Assembly: GCF_016598475.1 (NCBI RefSeq)
Contig: NZ_JAEMUX010000071.1
Span: forward strand, 1 to 46,906
Reading direction: 5' to 3'
Length of the DNA: 46,906 nt
DNA from: Streptomyces adelaidensis
GTDB lineage: Bacteria > Actinomycetota > Actinomycetes > Streptomycetales > Streptomycetaceae
The position numbers and the translations under genes were made by a program. Positions 34,231 through 42,771 of the stretch are shown here, one piece after another (within the stretch, counting starts at the first letter, position 1; each line of letters begins with the position of its first letter). The notes under the pieces are model-generated. The model did no database searches, was not told where the DNA came from, and saw only the letters and a list, made by a program, of their open reading frames with translations.

Positions 34231-35127
34231 CTACGCGAGCCCCGCGGCGACGGCCTTCTCGGTGGCCGCGCGGATCACGGCCTCCTGCTCCGGCAGCAGC
34301 TCCACACGCGGCGGACGGCAGCGTCCCCCGTGCCGGCCCACGATGTCCATGGACAACTTGATGGCCTGCACGAACTCGACCTTGGAGTCCCAGCGCAGCA
34401 GCGGGTGCAACTGCTCGTACAGCCCCTTGGCTGTCGCGAGGTCGCCGTCCACGGCCGCGTGGTACAGCTCCACCGTCGCGGCGGGCAAGGCGTTCGGATA
34501 GCCGGCCACCCAGCCCTTCGCGCCCGCCAGAGCCAGCTCCAGCAGCACGTCGTCCGCCCCGATCAACAGGTCGAGTTCCGGGGCGAGTTCGGCCAGCTGA
34601 TAGGCCCGCCGGACATCCCCGGAGAACTCCTTCACGGCCCGGATGCAACCCTCGCCGTGCAGCTTGGCCAGCAGTTCGGGGACGAGGTCCACCTTGGTGT
34701 CGATCGGGTTGTTGTACGCCACGATCGGGACGCCCGCCTTCGCGACCTCCGCGTAGTGCGCGAGCACGGAACGCTCGTCGGCGCGGTACGCGTTCGGCGG
34801 CAGCAGCATCACCGACGCGCAGCCCGCGTCGCGCGCCTGCTCGGCCCAGCGGCGGGACTCGGCGGACCCGTACGCGGCGACCCCCGGCATCACCCGCGCA
34901 CCGCCGATCGCCGCGACGGCCGTCTCCACGACCTTGGCGCGCTCCTCGGGCGTCAGCACCTGGTACTCGCCGAGCGAGCCGTTCGGCACGACACCGTCAC
35001 AGCCGTTCTCGACCAGCCAGGCGCAGTGCTCGGCGTACTTGTCGTGGTCCACGGACAGATCGTCGCGGAGGGGGAGGGCGGTGGCGACGAGCACGCCGCG
35101 CCAGGGGCGGTTGTCGGTGGGGGTCAT
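34231..35127 (-). CDS. Dihydrodipicolinate-synthase-family 1-pyrroline-4-hydroxy-2-carboxylate deaminase
   Basis: A 298-aa class I aldolase-fold protein with the Schiff-base Lys in AVKEFSG (K166) and the active-site Tyr in VAYNNP (Y138). GGGAG precedes ATG 35127. The DapA family includes lyases and deaminases; the setting between hydroxyproline epimerase and D-hydroxyproline dehydrogenase points to the deaminase that turns 1-pyrroline-4-hydroxy-2-carboxylate into 2-oxoglutarate semialdehyde. The semialdehyde dehydrogenase that completes the pathway is not in this window. Confidence 0.88.
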   Translation of the reverse strand: MTPTDNRPWRGVLVATALPLRDDLSVDHDKYAEHCAWLVENGCDGVVPNGSLGEYQVLTPEERAKVVETAVAAIGGARVMPGVAAYGSAESRRWAEQARDAGCASVMLLPPNAYRADERSVLAHYAEVAKAGVPIVAYNNPIDTKVDLVPELLAKLHGEGCIRAVKEFSGDVRRAYQLAELAPELDLLIGADDVLLELALAGAKGWVAGYPNALPAATVELYHAAVDGDLATAKGLYEQLHPLLRWDSKVEFVQAIKLSMDIVGRHGGRCRPPRVELLPEQEAVIRAATEKAVAAGLA

Positions 35128-35145
35128 GGTGGGCTCCCTCTCGAT

Positions 35146-35182
35146 GGGGTGACATTGGGGGTGACATTGGGGTGTGACATAG
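35146..35182. promoter_or_regulatory. Repeated GGTGACATT motifs upstream of the deaminase gene
   Basis: Two copies of GGGGTGACATT and a related TGTGACATAG lie in tandem 20-55 nt upstream of the deaminase start. The last motif is the exact reverse complement of the sequence at 38200-38209 in front of the operon, suggesting shared operators. Confidence 0.4.
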
Positions 35183-35243
35183 CACTGAACGGGGGCGCTG
35201 ATGGACGAGGTCAGAGGGCAAGGGGCAGGAGGCAGGGGAACGG

Positions 35244-36725
35244 CTACGGGATGTCATCGGCGTCCTCGTTCTCTCGGGGCTTCCCGGGCTTCCCGGCCGT
35301 CTCTCCCGCCCGAGCCAGTACGCCCAGCGGCACCGGCCGGGCGAAGGGCCGCCGGGACACGGCCTCCGCGCACCCGGCGATCCCCGCGACCGCCGGCCCG
35401 CACATGCGGCCCTGGCACCAGCCCATCCCGGCACGGGTGAGCAGCTTCACCGTCCGGACGTCCCCGGCGCCCAGCTCCGCGACGGCCACGCGGACGGCCC
35501 CGGCGGTCACCTCCTCGCACCGGCAGACGACCGTGTCGTCGGTGACCTGATCCACCCAGTGCGCAGGCGGTACGTACACGGTGTCGAGCACGCCGAGGAA
35601 CTCCCGGAGTTCTCCCCGGGACTTGGCGGCCGCCGCCCACTCGTCCGGCACCGGCTCCCGGCCCTGGAGCCGGGCGCCCGCCGACCGGCCGGCGATGTGC
35701 CCCTCGGCGAGGGAGAGGGCCGCGCCGCCGATCCCGGTGATCTCGCCGGCCGCCCAGGCCCCTGGCACATCGGTGCGCTGCTCGTCGTCGACCCACACGC
35801 GCGTCCCGTCGGGCTCGACGCGGCAGCCGAGCGCCTCGGCGAGGTCGGTGTGCGGGAGCATGCCGTGCCCGACGGCGAGCGTGTCGCAGCGGATACGCCG
35901 CTCGCTGCCGGGCCGGACCCGGCCCCCGGCGTCGAGCTCGGCGACGGTCACGGCCTCCAGCCGGTCGGTGCCGTGCGCCTCGACGACCGTGTGACGTACG
36001 AGGGTCCGCACCCGGCGCCGCAGCAACTCCACCGCGTATCCGGCCCCTTCGGCGAGCTTGTCCGCCCGGCCCGCCAGCGCCCCGGCCCGCCGTACCAAGG
36101 CCTTCGGGTCCGCGGACTCCACCAGCGCGGCCACCGTGACCCCCGCCGCCGCGAGCCCGGTCGCCACCGGCAGCAGCAGCGGACCGGTCCCGGCGACGAC
36201 CGCCGTACGGCCGGACACCACGAGCCCGCCCTTCAGCATGGCCTGCGCGCCCCCGGCGGTGACCACACCCGGCAGCGTCCAGCCGGGAAAGGGCAACACC
36301 TTCTCGTAGCCGCCGGTCGCGAGCAGGACGGCGTCCGCCCGCACCTCGACAGGGTCCTCCTGCGCGGGGCCGCGCAGCGCGTGCACGGTGAAGCGCCGGG
36401 AGCCCAGGGAGCTCAGGGGCCCCTCGGGCCGCTGCTCCACACACCAGACGTGATGGTCCGGGCGGTGCGTGACGAGTCCGGCGGCGATGTGCCGGTCGAG
36501 GCCCTCCCGCAGCCGCCGCCAGGTCCGCCACTGGTGGTGCAGCGCCTGCGGGCGCCGTGCGCCGAGGCCGGCCGCGGGCTGCCGGTAGAACTGGCCGCCG
36601 GGTGCCTCCGCCGAGTCGATCACCATGACCCGTACGCCCTGTCCGGCCGCCGCCAGGGCGGCGGCGAGCCCGGCCGGGCCCGCGCCGACGACCGCGAGAC
36701 GGGGCCGCCCGTCGTCAGAGCTCAT
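35244..36725 (-). CDS. D-hydroxyproline dehydrogenase, large FAD/Fe-S subunit (HcnB-like)
   Basis: A 493-aa pyridine-nucleotide-disulfide-type flavoprotein starting MSSDDGRPRLAVVGAGPAGL. It has an N-terminal FAD site GAGPAG, a second GxGxxG around VVAGTGPLLLPVATG, and a C-terminal BFD-like [2Fe-2S] segment with CRCEE and CQGRMCG. The fold is that of hydrogen-cyanide synthase HcnB and of the alpha subunit of D-hydroxyproline dehydrogenase. Its start overlaps the small Fe-S subunit gene by 11 nt. A 116-nt gap with repeats separates it from the deaminase. Confidence 0.88.
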   Translation of the reverse strand: MSSDDGRPRLAVVGAGPAGLAAALAAAGQGVRVMVIDSAEAPGGQFYRQPAAGLGARRPQALHHQWRTWRRLREGLDRHIAAGLVTHRPDHHVWCVEQRPEGPLSSLGSRRFTVHALRGPAQEDPVEVRADAVLLATGGYEKVLPFPGWTLPGVVTAGGAQAMLKGGLVVSGRTAVVAGTGPLLLPVATGLAAAGVTVAALVESADPKALVRRAGALAGRADKLAEGAGYAVELLRRRVRTLVRHTVVEAHGTDRLEAVTVAELDAGGRVRPGSERRIRCDTLAVGHGMLPHTDLAEALGCRVEPDGTRVWVDDEQRTDVPGAWAAGEITGIGGAALSLAEGHIAGRSAGARLQGREPVPDEWAAAAKSRGELREFLGVLDTVYVPPAHWVDQVTDDTVVCRCEEVTAGAVRVAVAELGAGDVRTVKLLTRAGMGWCQGRMCGPAVAGIAGCAEAVSRRPFARPVPLGVLARAGETAGKPGKPRENEDADDIP

Positions 36726-37014
36726 GGCCCGTCCCCTCCTGCGTACGGATCGCGTCCCCCGGCCGGAGCGGAACCAGACAAGCGCGTTGGTTCGGGCGGT
36801 CGTTGACGGTGACGAGACAGTCGAAGCAGACGCCGATACCGCAGAAGATCCCACGCGGACGGCTCTCGCCCCGCGTGGTGCGCCAGGACGTCACCCCGGC
36901 GGCCCAGAGCGCGGCACCGACCGTCTGACCGGGCAGCGCCGCCAGCTCACGGCCGTCAAGGGTCACGGCGAAGGCCGGGCCCGGTGCCGCGTCCGCCAAC
37001 TCCAGTGGATTCAC
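36715..37014 (-). CDS. D-hydroxyproline dehydrogenase, small [2Fe-2S] subunit (HcnA-like)
   Basis: A 99-aa ferredoxin-like protein with a plant-type [2Fe-2S] ligand set: IFCGIGVCFDCL (C58, C63, C66) and ACL (C79). It also has PGQTVGAALWAAG, typical of HcnA/SoxA-type small subunits. It passes electrons between the two flavoproteins encoded on either side, and overlaps both genes (4 nt and 11 nt). Confidence 0.9.
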   Translation of the reverse strand: MNPLELADAAPGPAFAVTLDGRELAALPGQTVGAALWAAGVTSWRTTRGESRPRGIFCGIGVCFDCLVTVNDRPNQRACLVPLRPGDAIRTQEGTGHEL

Positions 37015-38192
37015 GGGGTCTCCCTGCTGAACTCATTGGCACCGGCCCCGTCGAAACGGTCCGGGCGGAACGGCGCGAGGTCCAGATCGGGCGTCCTGCC
37101 CCCGAGCACCTGGGCGATCAACTGCCCGGTGCCCGTGGCGAGTCCGATGCCGGCGCCCTCGTGACCACAGGCGTGGAACAGCCCCGGCACCCGGGGGTCC
37201 GGCCCGATCGCGGGCAGATGGTCGGGCATGTACGGCCGGAAGCCGACGTACGTCCGCATCGCCCGCACCCGCTCCAGGAACGGGAACAGCCGGGTCGCGC
37301 CGGCCGCCAGCGCCCGTACGACGGGCAGCGAGAACGACCGGTCGAAGCCGACCCGTTCCCGGCTCGCGCCGATCAGCACCGGCCCGGCGGCCGTGCCCTC
37401 GACGACCGGGGAGGTCTGGAGCGCCGCCGAGTCACTGGCGACGTCGGCCACATAGTCGGCGGCGTACACCTTGTGCCGCACCAGGGGCGGCAGCGGTTCG
37501 GTGACGAGGACGAAGCCGCGCCGGGGGAGGACGGGCAGGGTGACGCCGGCGAGCGCGGCCAGCTCACCGCCCCAGGTCCCGGCGGCGTTCACGACCGCCG
37601 GGGTGTGGATGTCGCCCCGGTCGGTGCGAACTCCGCGTACGGCGCCGTCCGGCGTGCGCAGCACCTCGCTCACGGTCCGACCGGTGAGCAGCCGGGCGCC
37701 GGAGGCCCGTACGAGATGGGCGGCGGCCAGGGTGGGCATGACCTGGGCGTCCTGCGGGTAGTGCACGCCGCCGGCTAGACCGGGGGTCAAGTAGGGTTCC
37801 AGATCGGGTAGTTGGTGTGCGGCGACGGCCACGGCCTCGACCCCTGCGGTGCGCTGCTCCGCCGCGAAGCGCTCCAGTGCGGCGAGACCTTCCGGTGCGG
37901 AGGCGACTACGACCCCGCCCTTCGGCTCGTACTCGATCGCCGCTCCCAGGCCGGGCTCGGCGGCCAGGTCGACCCACAAGTGGTTGGACAGCAGGGCGAG
38001 TTCGAGCTCCGGGCCCGGTTCCTTGTCGGAGACCAGGAGGTTGCCCTCACCGGCGCCGGTCGTGCCGCCGGCCACCGGGCCACGGTCCATCACGACGACG
38101 CTGAGACCCGCCCGGGCCGCGTACAGGGCGCAGGCCGCGCCCACCATTCCCGCTCCGACAACCACGACGTCGCAGGTCAGTCGCTCGGTCAC
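37011..38192 (-). CDS. D-hydroxyproline dehydrogenase, FAD amine-oxidising subunit (DAO/HcnC-like)
   Basis: A 393-aa DAO-superfamily flavoprotein beginning MTERLTCDVVVVGAGMVGAA, with the Rossmann motif GAGMVG and a C-terminal HACGHEGAGIGLATGTGQLI FAD contact. It should carry the catalytic site oxidising cis-4-hydroxy-D-proline to the pyrroline. GTG 38192 has no spaced ribosome-binding site: GAG directly abuts it, and a TAGTACT-like -10 lies just upstream, so the mRNA may be leaderless. It is the first gene of the operon. Confidence 0.9.
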   Translation of the reverse strand: MTERLTCDVVVVGAGMVGAACALYAARAGLSVVVMDRGPVAGGTTGAGEGNLLVSDKEPGPELELALLSNHLWVDLAAEPGLGAAIEYEPKGGVVVASAPEGLAALERFAAEQRTAGVEAVAVAAHQLPDLEPYLTPGLAGGVHYPQDAQVMPTLAAAHLVRASGARLLTGRTVSEVLRTPDGAVRGVRTDRGDIHTPAVVNAAGTWGGELAALAGVTLPVLPRRGFVLVTEPLPPLVRHKVYAADYVADVASDSAALQTSPVVEGTAAGPVLIGASRERVGFDRSFSLPVVRALAAGATRLFPFLERVRAMRTYVGFRPYMPDHLPAIGPDPRVPGLFHACGHEGAGIGLATGTGQLIAQVLGGRTPDLDLAPFRPDRFDGAGANEFSRETP

Positions 38193-38201
38193 CTCAGTAC
38201 T

Positions 38202-38210
38202 ATGTCACAT
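38202..38210. promoter_or_regulatory. ATGTCACAT palindrome at the hydroxyproline operon promoter
   Basis: A 9-bp interrupted palindrome 10 nt upstream of the first structural gene, overlapping the probable -10 region. GntR/FCD regulators often bind short ATGT-n-ACAT-like palindromes, and a near copy lies ahead of the deaminase gene. Confidence 0.4.
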
Positions 38211-38357
38211 GGCGCTGTGGCGGGAAATACCGCGACTGTGGGGTGGGGCAGGGGGCGGGGTGCGGGCTACCCTGCCTCATCAACCCCTCCCAGTGCCCCT
38301 CTCAGTACTCCTCACTCCTCTGCGTTCCTCCCTCCGAGCCTCTCCAAGGACCGCGCG

Positions 38358-39344
38358 ATGTCACAGGACCAAGCCTGCTGCACTCCGGGCCGGGAGCCAG
38401 TGGCCGTGCCGCTCGCCGTGCCGCTCGCCGGGCCACCCGGTGTGCTGCCGGGCGGATCCCCGGCGCCAGGGGTTCACGGTGACGAGCGGCTGCTGGAGCT
38501 GCCCGGCGGGGCGTTCCTGATGGGCACCGAGGACGAGATCGGATACCCGAGTGACGGCGAAGGACCCGTCCGTGAGGTCGAGTTGAGCCCGTTCCGTATC
38601 GCCGCGACGACCGTCACCAACGAGCGGTTCGCGGCCTTCGTCGACGCGACCGGGCATGTGACCGAGGCCGAGCACTTCGACTTCTCCTTCGTCTTCGAGG
38701 GGTTCCTCCCCGCCGGCCTGCATGCCGTCTGCCCGCGCGTCCCCGGCACCCCGTGGTGGCGCGGCGTCCGGGGCGCCACCTGGCGGCGGCCCGAGGGCCC
38801 CGGCTCCTCCGCCGACGCGATCCCCGACCACCCGGTGGTACATGTCTCCTGGAACGACGCGCGGGCCTACTGCGCCTGGTCGGGCACCCGGCTGCCCACC
38901 GAGGCCGAGTGGGAGTACGCGGCCCGTGGCGGCCTGGAACAGCGGCGCTACCCGTGGGGCGACGAACTGGCCCCTGACGGCCGCCACACCTGCAACATCT
39001 GGCGCGGCGGCTTCCCGAGCCACAACACCGCCGCCGACGGCCACCGTTCGACGGCCCCGGTCGACGCCTTCGAGCCCAACGGCTTCGGCCTGTACAACAC
39101 GGTGGGCAATGTGTGGGAGTGGTGCGCCGACCGGTTCAGCCCCGACTTCCACGTCACCGGGCCGCGCACCGACCCGACGGGCCCGCCCGACGGCCCCTCG
39201 CGGGTGATGCGGGGAGGCTCCCACATGTGCCACGCCTCCTACTGCGACCGCTACCGCGTGGCCGCCCGCTCCTCCAACACCCCCGACAGCTCCGCGGGGA
39301 ACATCGGCTTCCGGGTCGCGGCGGCGTTCAGGACGGTGTCGTAG
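38358..39344 (+). CDS. Formylglycine-generating enzyme
   Basis: A 328-aa SUMF1/FGE-type protein from ATG 38358 (AAGGA upstream). The core shows LPGGAFLMGTEDE, VSWNDARAYCAWSGTRLPTE, AEWEYAARGG and NVWEWCADRF. It has the true copper-binding Cys pair in RGGSHMCHASYCDRYRVAA (C291, C296), as in characterised FGEs rather than the many SUMF-fold proteins lacking it. It would oxidise the Cys of a CxPxR motif to formylglycine in type I sulfatases. No sulfatase is in this window, so it must act on a substrate encoded elsewhere. Its 3' end overlaps the convergent SDR gene by 17 bp. Confidence 0.93.
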   Translation: MSQDQACCTPGREPVAVPLAVPLAGPPGVLPGGSPAPGVHGDERLLELPGGAFLMGTEDEIGYPSDGEGPVREVELSPFRIAATTVTNERFAAFVDATGHVTEAEHFDFSFVFEGFLPAGLHAVCPRVPGTPWWRGVRGATWRRPEGPGSSADAIPDHPVVHVSWNDARAYCAWSGTRLPTEAEWEYAARGGLEQRRYPWGDELAPDGRHTCNIWRGGFPSHNTAADGHRSTAPVDAFEPNGFGLYNTVGNVWEWCADRFSPDFHVTGPRTDPTGPPDGPSRVMRGGSHMCHASYCDRYRVAARSSNTPDSSAGNIGFRVAAAFRTVS

Positions 39345-40176
39345 ACCGCTGGAGCGCCCTCACCCGGCGGTCGAACTCGCGGTTGAGCAGCGGCATGAGC
39401 ACGCTGCCGAACCGGGCCAGCGCCCGGGTTCCCGTGTCCGGGCAGATCGTGAAACGCCGCCGCTCGATGCCCTTCACGATCGCCGCCGCGACCTTCTCCG
39501 CCGTGAGCGGCTTGATCGTGCCGCCGATCACCCGGGTCTCCCGCGGCTTCCACCGGTTCTCCTCGGCGAGCTGCGGGGTGTCCACGTCCGGCGGGAAGAC
39601 CACGCCGACGTGCACCCCGCGTGGGGCGAGTTCGGCCCGCACCGACTCCATCAGCCCGCGTACGGCGAACTTGGCCGGCCCGTAGGCGCTGTAGCCGAAG
39701 ATGCCGAGCAGTCCGGCGGCGGACGACACCGCGACGACGCTGCCGTGCCCGCGCTCCACCATGCCGGGGGCGACGGCACATACGGCGTGGAGCGTGCCGA
39801 AGTAGTCGACCTCGATCATCTGCCGGAAGACGTCGTCGGACAGTTCGAGGAAGTGTCCCGGGCGGGCGAGCCCCGCCGAGGCGATCAGGATGTCGCAGGG
39901 CCGCGCCTGTTCGGCTTCCAGCTCGGCGATGGCACGGGTGAGGGCCGCACGGTCGGCCACGTCGGCGGCCCGCGCGGCGACCGGTACTCCCTTCGCGGCG
40001 GCCGACACCTCCCGCGCCGCTTCCTCCAGGCGCTCCGCGCCCCGCGCGATCAGGGAGAGCTTCGCGCCGCGTGCCGCCAGGAGCCGGGCCGTGGCCAGAC
40101 CGATGCCGCTCGACCCGCCGGTCACGACGACATGGGCCGAACCGATATCCATGGGGCGGGTGTTCCGCAGTCTCAT
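39328..40176 (-). CDS. SDR oxidoreductase resembling 3-ketodihydrosphingosine reductase
   Basis: A 282-aa classical SDR from ATG 40176: cofactor loop GGSSGIG, NNAG-equivalent IASAGL, catalytic Ser in VSSAAGLLG and YxxxK in YGPAK. PPDVDTPQLAEENRWKPRET and the following segment match eukaryotic KDSR ([20 protein letters not shown]-type) unusually well, including the position of the C-terminal hydrophobic segment FGSVLMPLL. This suggests reduction of a 3-keto long-chain base or a similar lipid. No serine palmitoyltransferase is in the window, so sphingolipid synthesis is not shown. The frame stays open upstream to 40638. Confidence 0.82.
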   Translation of the reverse strand: MRLRNTRPMDIGSAHVVVTGGSSGIGLATARLLAARGAKLSLIARGAERLEEAAREVSAAAKGVPVAARAADVADRAALTRAIAELEAEQARPCDILIASAGLARPGHFLELSDDVFRQMIEVDYFGTLHAVCAVAPGMVERGHGSVVAVSSAAGLLGIFGYSAYGPAKFAVRGLMESVRAELAPRGVHVGVVFPPDVDTPQLAEENRWKPRETRVIGGTIKPLTAEKVAAAIVKGIERRRFTICPDTGTRALARFGSVLMPLLNREFDRRVRALQRSTTPS

Positions 40177-40671
40177 GGCGGGGAGCGTAGCGGCCACGAG
40201 AGGGGACGAGGCCCCCGGCGTCAGAGTCGGAGTCGTAGGCCGAGTCAGAGCCCGATTCAGAGCCCGAGTCAGAGCCCGAGTCCCTGGACCATCTCGTCGA
40301 CGACGACCCCGGCACCGGGGCAGGGGGCGCCGGTCCGCCCGCGCAGGCGCAGGCGGAGGCGCAGACGGCGCGTCGCGGGTCGGGAGGGTGATCCGGTCGG
40401 TGGGCGCGGCCACCGGGATCTGCCGGAGCCACTGCTGGACGACCCGCACCGGGACGCCGTTGCGGCGCGCGGCGTCGTCGGCCGTGAGCCTGCCGGAAAG
40501 GATGTCCGCGAGGATGGGCGGATCCTCTCGGCCGGGGAAATCTCCGAGCCTGACAAGCCACCGAAGCCCCCACAGCGCCCCCCCACAGCGCCCCCCTCGC
40601 ACCGCCCCTCTCCGCAACTCGAACGCCCCACCCCGCATGCCCCCACCCCCTCCCGCCCCGAAACTGACCCC
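40177..40671. other. Intergenic region with a possible HTH-coding frame and 12-bp repeats
   Basis: Between the divergent SDR and GH15 genes the minus frame of the SDR stays open to 40638. Its upstream part reads REDPPILADILSGRLTADDA then ARRNGVPVRVVQQWLRQIP, which looks like a helix-turn-helix, followed by low-complexity Pro/Arg. It may be a separate small DNA-binding protein whose frame merges with the SDR; I see no stop between them. At 40242-40282 there are three copies of the unit GAGTCAGAGCCC plus 5 nt. Confidence 0.3.
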
Positions 40672-42534
40672 ATGCCAGTACCCGCCGCCCCCGACCCCGA
40701 CCCCCGCACCAAGCCCGGCCGCATCGAGGACTACGCCCTCATCGGCGACCTCCTCACCGCCGCCCTCGTCGGCAAGGACGGCAGCATCGACTGGCTCTGC
40801 CTCCCCCGCTTCGACTCACCCGCCTGCTTCGCCGCCCTCCTCGGCGACGAGGACAACGGCCGCTGGCGCATCGCCCCGGCGGACGAGAACGGCCCGTACG
40901 CCCGCCGCCGCTACCGGGACGACACACTGATCCTGGAGACCGAGTGGGAGACGTCCGGCGGCCAGGTACTGGTCACCGACTTCATGCCCCGCCGCGAGGG
41001 TGCCCCCAGCGTCGTACGCATCGTCGAGGGCCTCTCCGGCACCGTCGACATGCGCATGGACCTGCGGCTGCGCTTCGACTACGGCGGGGTCCTGCCCTGG
41101 ATGCGGAGCGGCGACGGGCAGCTGACGGGCATCGCGGGACCCGAGTCGGTGTGGTTGCGCACCCCCGTGCGGCCCACCGCCGACGGCGACTCCCACACCG
41201 CCGTCTTCCGGGTCACCGCGGGCGAACGCATCCCGTCCGTGCTGACCTGGAACCCCTCCCACCTGCCCGCCCCTGAAGAGGTGGACGCGTTCGAGGCGCT
41301 GCGCACCACGGAGGCGTACTGGCGGGGCTGGACGGACGGGCTGACGTACGACGGGCCGTACCGCGAGGCCGTCGCCCGCTCCCTGATCACCCTCAAGGCC
41401 CTCACGTACGAGCCGACCGGTGGCATCGTCGCCGCGCCGACCACGTCCCTGCCGGAGGAGATCGGCGGCGTACGGAACTGGGACTACCGCTTCTGCTGGC
41501 TGCGCGACGCCGGAATGACGCTGGAGGCGCTGCTGCGCAGCGGCTTCACCGCCGAGGCGGACGCCTGGCGGGGCTGGCTGGAGCGGGCGGTGGCGGGGCG
41601 GCCCGAGGACGTGCAGATCATGTACGGCATCGCGGGGGAGCGGCGGCTCACCGAGTGGGAGGCCGACTGGCTGCCGGGGTACGAGGGTTCGCGCCCGGTG
41701 CGGATCGGCAACGCGGCCGCCGCCCAACGGCAGCTCGACGTCCCCGGCGAGGTGATGGACGCCATCCATCTGGCCATCGGCTGCGGACTGCGCCCGCGCG
41801 AACACCTGATCTCCCTGCAGACGGTCTTCCTCGAACACCTGGAGCAGGCCTGGACCGAGCCCGACCAGGGCCTGTGGGAGATGCGCGGCGCCCCCCGCCA
41901 CTACACCCACTCCAAAGTCATGTGCTGGGTCGCCTTCGACCGGGCGGTCCGCCTGGCCGAGGAGCACGAGCGCCCCGGACCGGTGGAGAAGTGGCGCGCG
42001 GTCCGTGACCGCATCCACCGCGAGGTCTGCGACAAGGCCTTCGACCCGGAACGCGGCACCTTCACCCAGTCGTACGGCTCCCGCGAACTCGACGCCGCGC
42101 TGCTGCAGATCCCGCAGACCGGGTTCCTGCCGCCGGACGACCCGCGCGTGATCGGCACCATCGAGGCCGTACAGCGCGAACTCCTCACCGACGGGCTCGT
42201 GGCCCGCTACTCGGCGGGCGGCGCCGACTCCCCGGACGGCCTCACCGGCGGCGAGGGCGCCTTCCTCGCCTGCTCCTTCTGGCTCGCGGACGCCCTGCGG
42301 ATGATCGGCCGCGAGGGCGAGGCCCGCGCCCTGTACGAACGGCTGCTGGCACTGCGCAACGATGTCGGCCTGCTCGCCGAGGAGTACGACCCCCGCGCCG
42401 GCCGCCAACTCGGCAACTTCCCCCAGGCGTTCACTCACGTGCCGCTCATCCGGGTCGCCTACGAACTCGACCGGCACGCCCTCCACGCCCGCCGCGGCCA
42501 CCCGAAGGCACCGCCCGGCGCGAAAGAGGGCTGA
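40672..42534 (+). CDS. Glycoside hydrolase family 15 protein (trehalase/glucoamylase)
   Basis: A 620-aa two-domain GH15 enzyme. The N-terminal beta-sandwich includes IEDYALIGDLLTAALVGKDG, SIDWLCLPRFDSPACFA and LVTDFMP. The (alpha/alpha)6 catalytic barrel has VRNWDYRFCWLRDAG, the general acid in QGLWEMRG (E403) and the C-terminal general base in LLAEEYDP (E570/E571). Members in Streptomyces and mycobacteria include trehalases, so trehalose or alpha-1,4-glucan hydrolysis is likely; no signal peptide is seen, implying a cytoplasmic enzyme. ATG 40672 is chosen because the frame upstream is only low-complexity readthrough. Confidence 0.92.
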   Translation: MPVPAAPDPDPRTKPGRIEDYALIGDLLTAALVGKDGSIDWLCLPRFDSPACFAALLGDEDNGRWRIAPADENGPYARRRYRDDTLILETEWETSGGQVLVTDFMPRREGAPSVVRIVEGLSGTVDMRMDLRLRFDYGGVLPWMRSGDGQLTGIAGPESVWLRTPVRPTADGDSHTAVFRVTAGERIPSVLTWNPSHLPAPEEVDAFEALRTTEAYWRGWTDGLTYDGPYREAVARSLITLKALTYEPTGGIVAAPTTSLPEEIGGVRNWDYRFCWLRDAGMTLEALLRSGFTAEADAWRGWLERAVAGRPEDVQIMYGIAGERRLTEWEADWLPGYEGSRPVRIGNAAAAQRQLDVPGEVMDAIHLAIGCGLRPREHLISLQTVFLEHLEQAWTEPDQGLWEMRGAPRHYTHSKVMCWVAFDRAVRLAEEHERPGPVEKWRAVRDRIHREVCDKAFDPERGTFTQSYGSRELDAALLQIPQTGFLPPDDPRVIGTIEAVQRELLTDGLVARYSAGGADSPDGLTGGEGAFLACSFWLADALRMIGREGEARALYERLLALRNDVGLLAEEYDPRAGRQLGNFPQAFTHVPLIRVAYELDRHALHARRGHPKAPPGAKEG

Positions 42535-42669
42535 GCCGTGCTGCCCACTTCTTGGACACCGCTTCCATTACTCGGACACCCTCTTGACGCGGGGCGCAGG
42601 CGGCTCGACACTCCAGGTGGGGTATTTCCTAGTGAACAGGTATGGAATGATGGGGCGCCTGGAGCCGTG

Positions 42670-42771
42670 GTGACTCGTGTGCCGCGCGCACGCCGGCAGC
42701 CCCTCCTTCTGACCTCCCGCCGTCACATCGATCTGCTGCGCATCTGCAGCGCGAGAAACCCCCTGAGTTGA
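42670..42771 (+). CDS. Short leader peptide (RRH-DL type)
   Basis: A 33-residue ORF from GTG 42670 (CTGGAG upstream). It reads VTRVPRARRQPLLLTSRRHI then DLLRICSARNPLS. The core LTSRRHIDLLRICSA is the hallmark of the short putative leader peptides found, from memory, upstream of sulfur/cysteine-related genes in Streptomyces, where ribosome stalling at Cys controls the downstream gene. Usually the peptide ends soon after the Cys. Here only one Cys is present, and no sulfur gene follows within the next 500 nt. Confidence 0.6.
   Translation: MTRVPRARRQPLLLTSRRHIDLLRICSARNPLS

Noticed and set aside
40816..42501. A 561-aa minus-strand ORF within the GH15 gene
   Set aside because: Antisense to a clear GH15 enzyme with intact catalytic motifs; no homology recognised.
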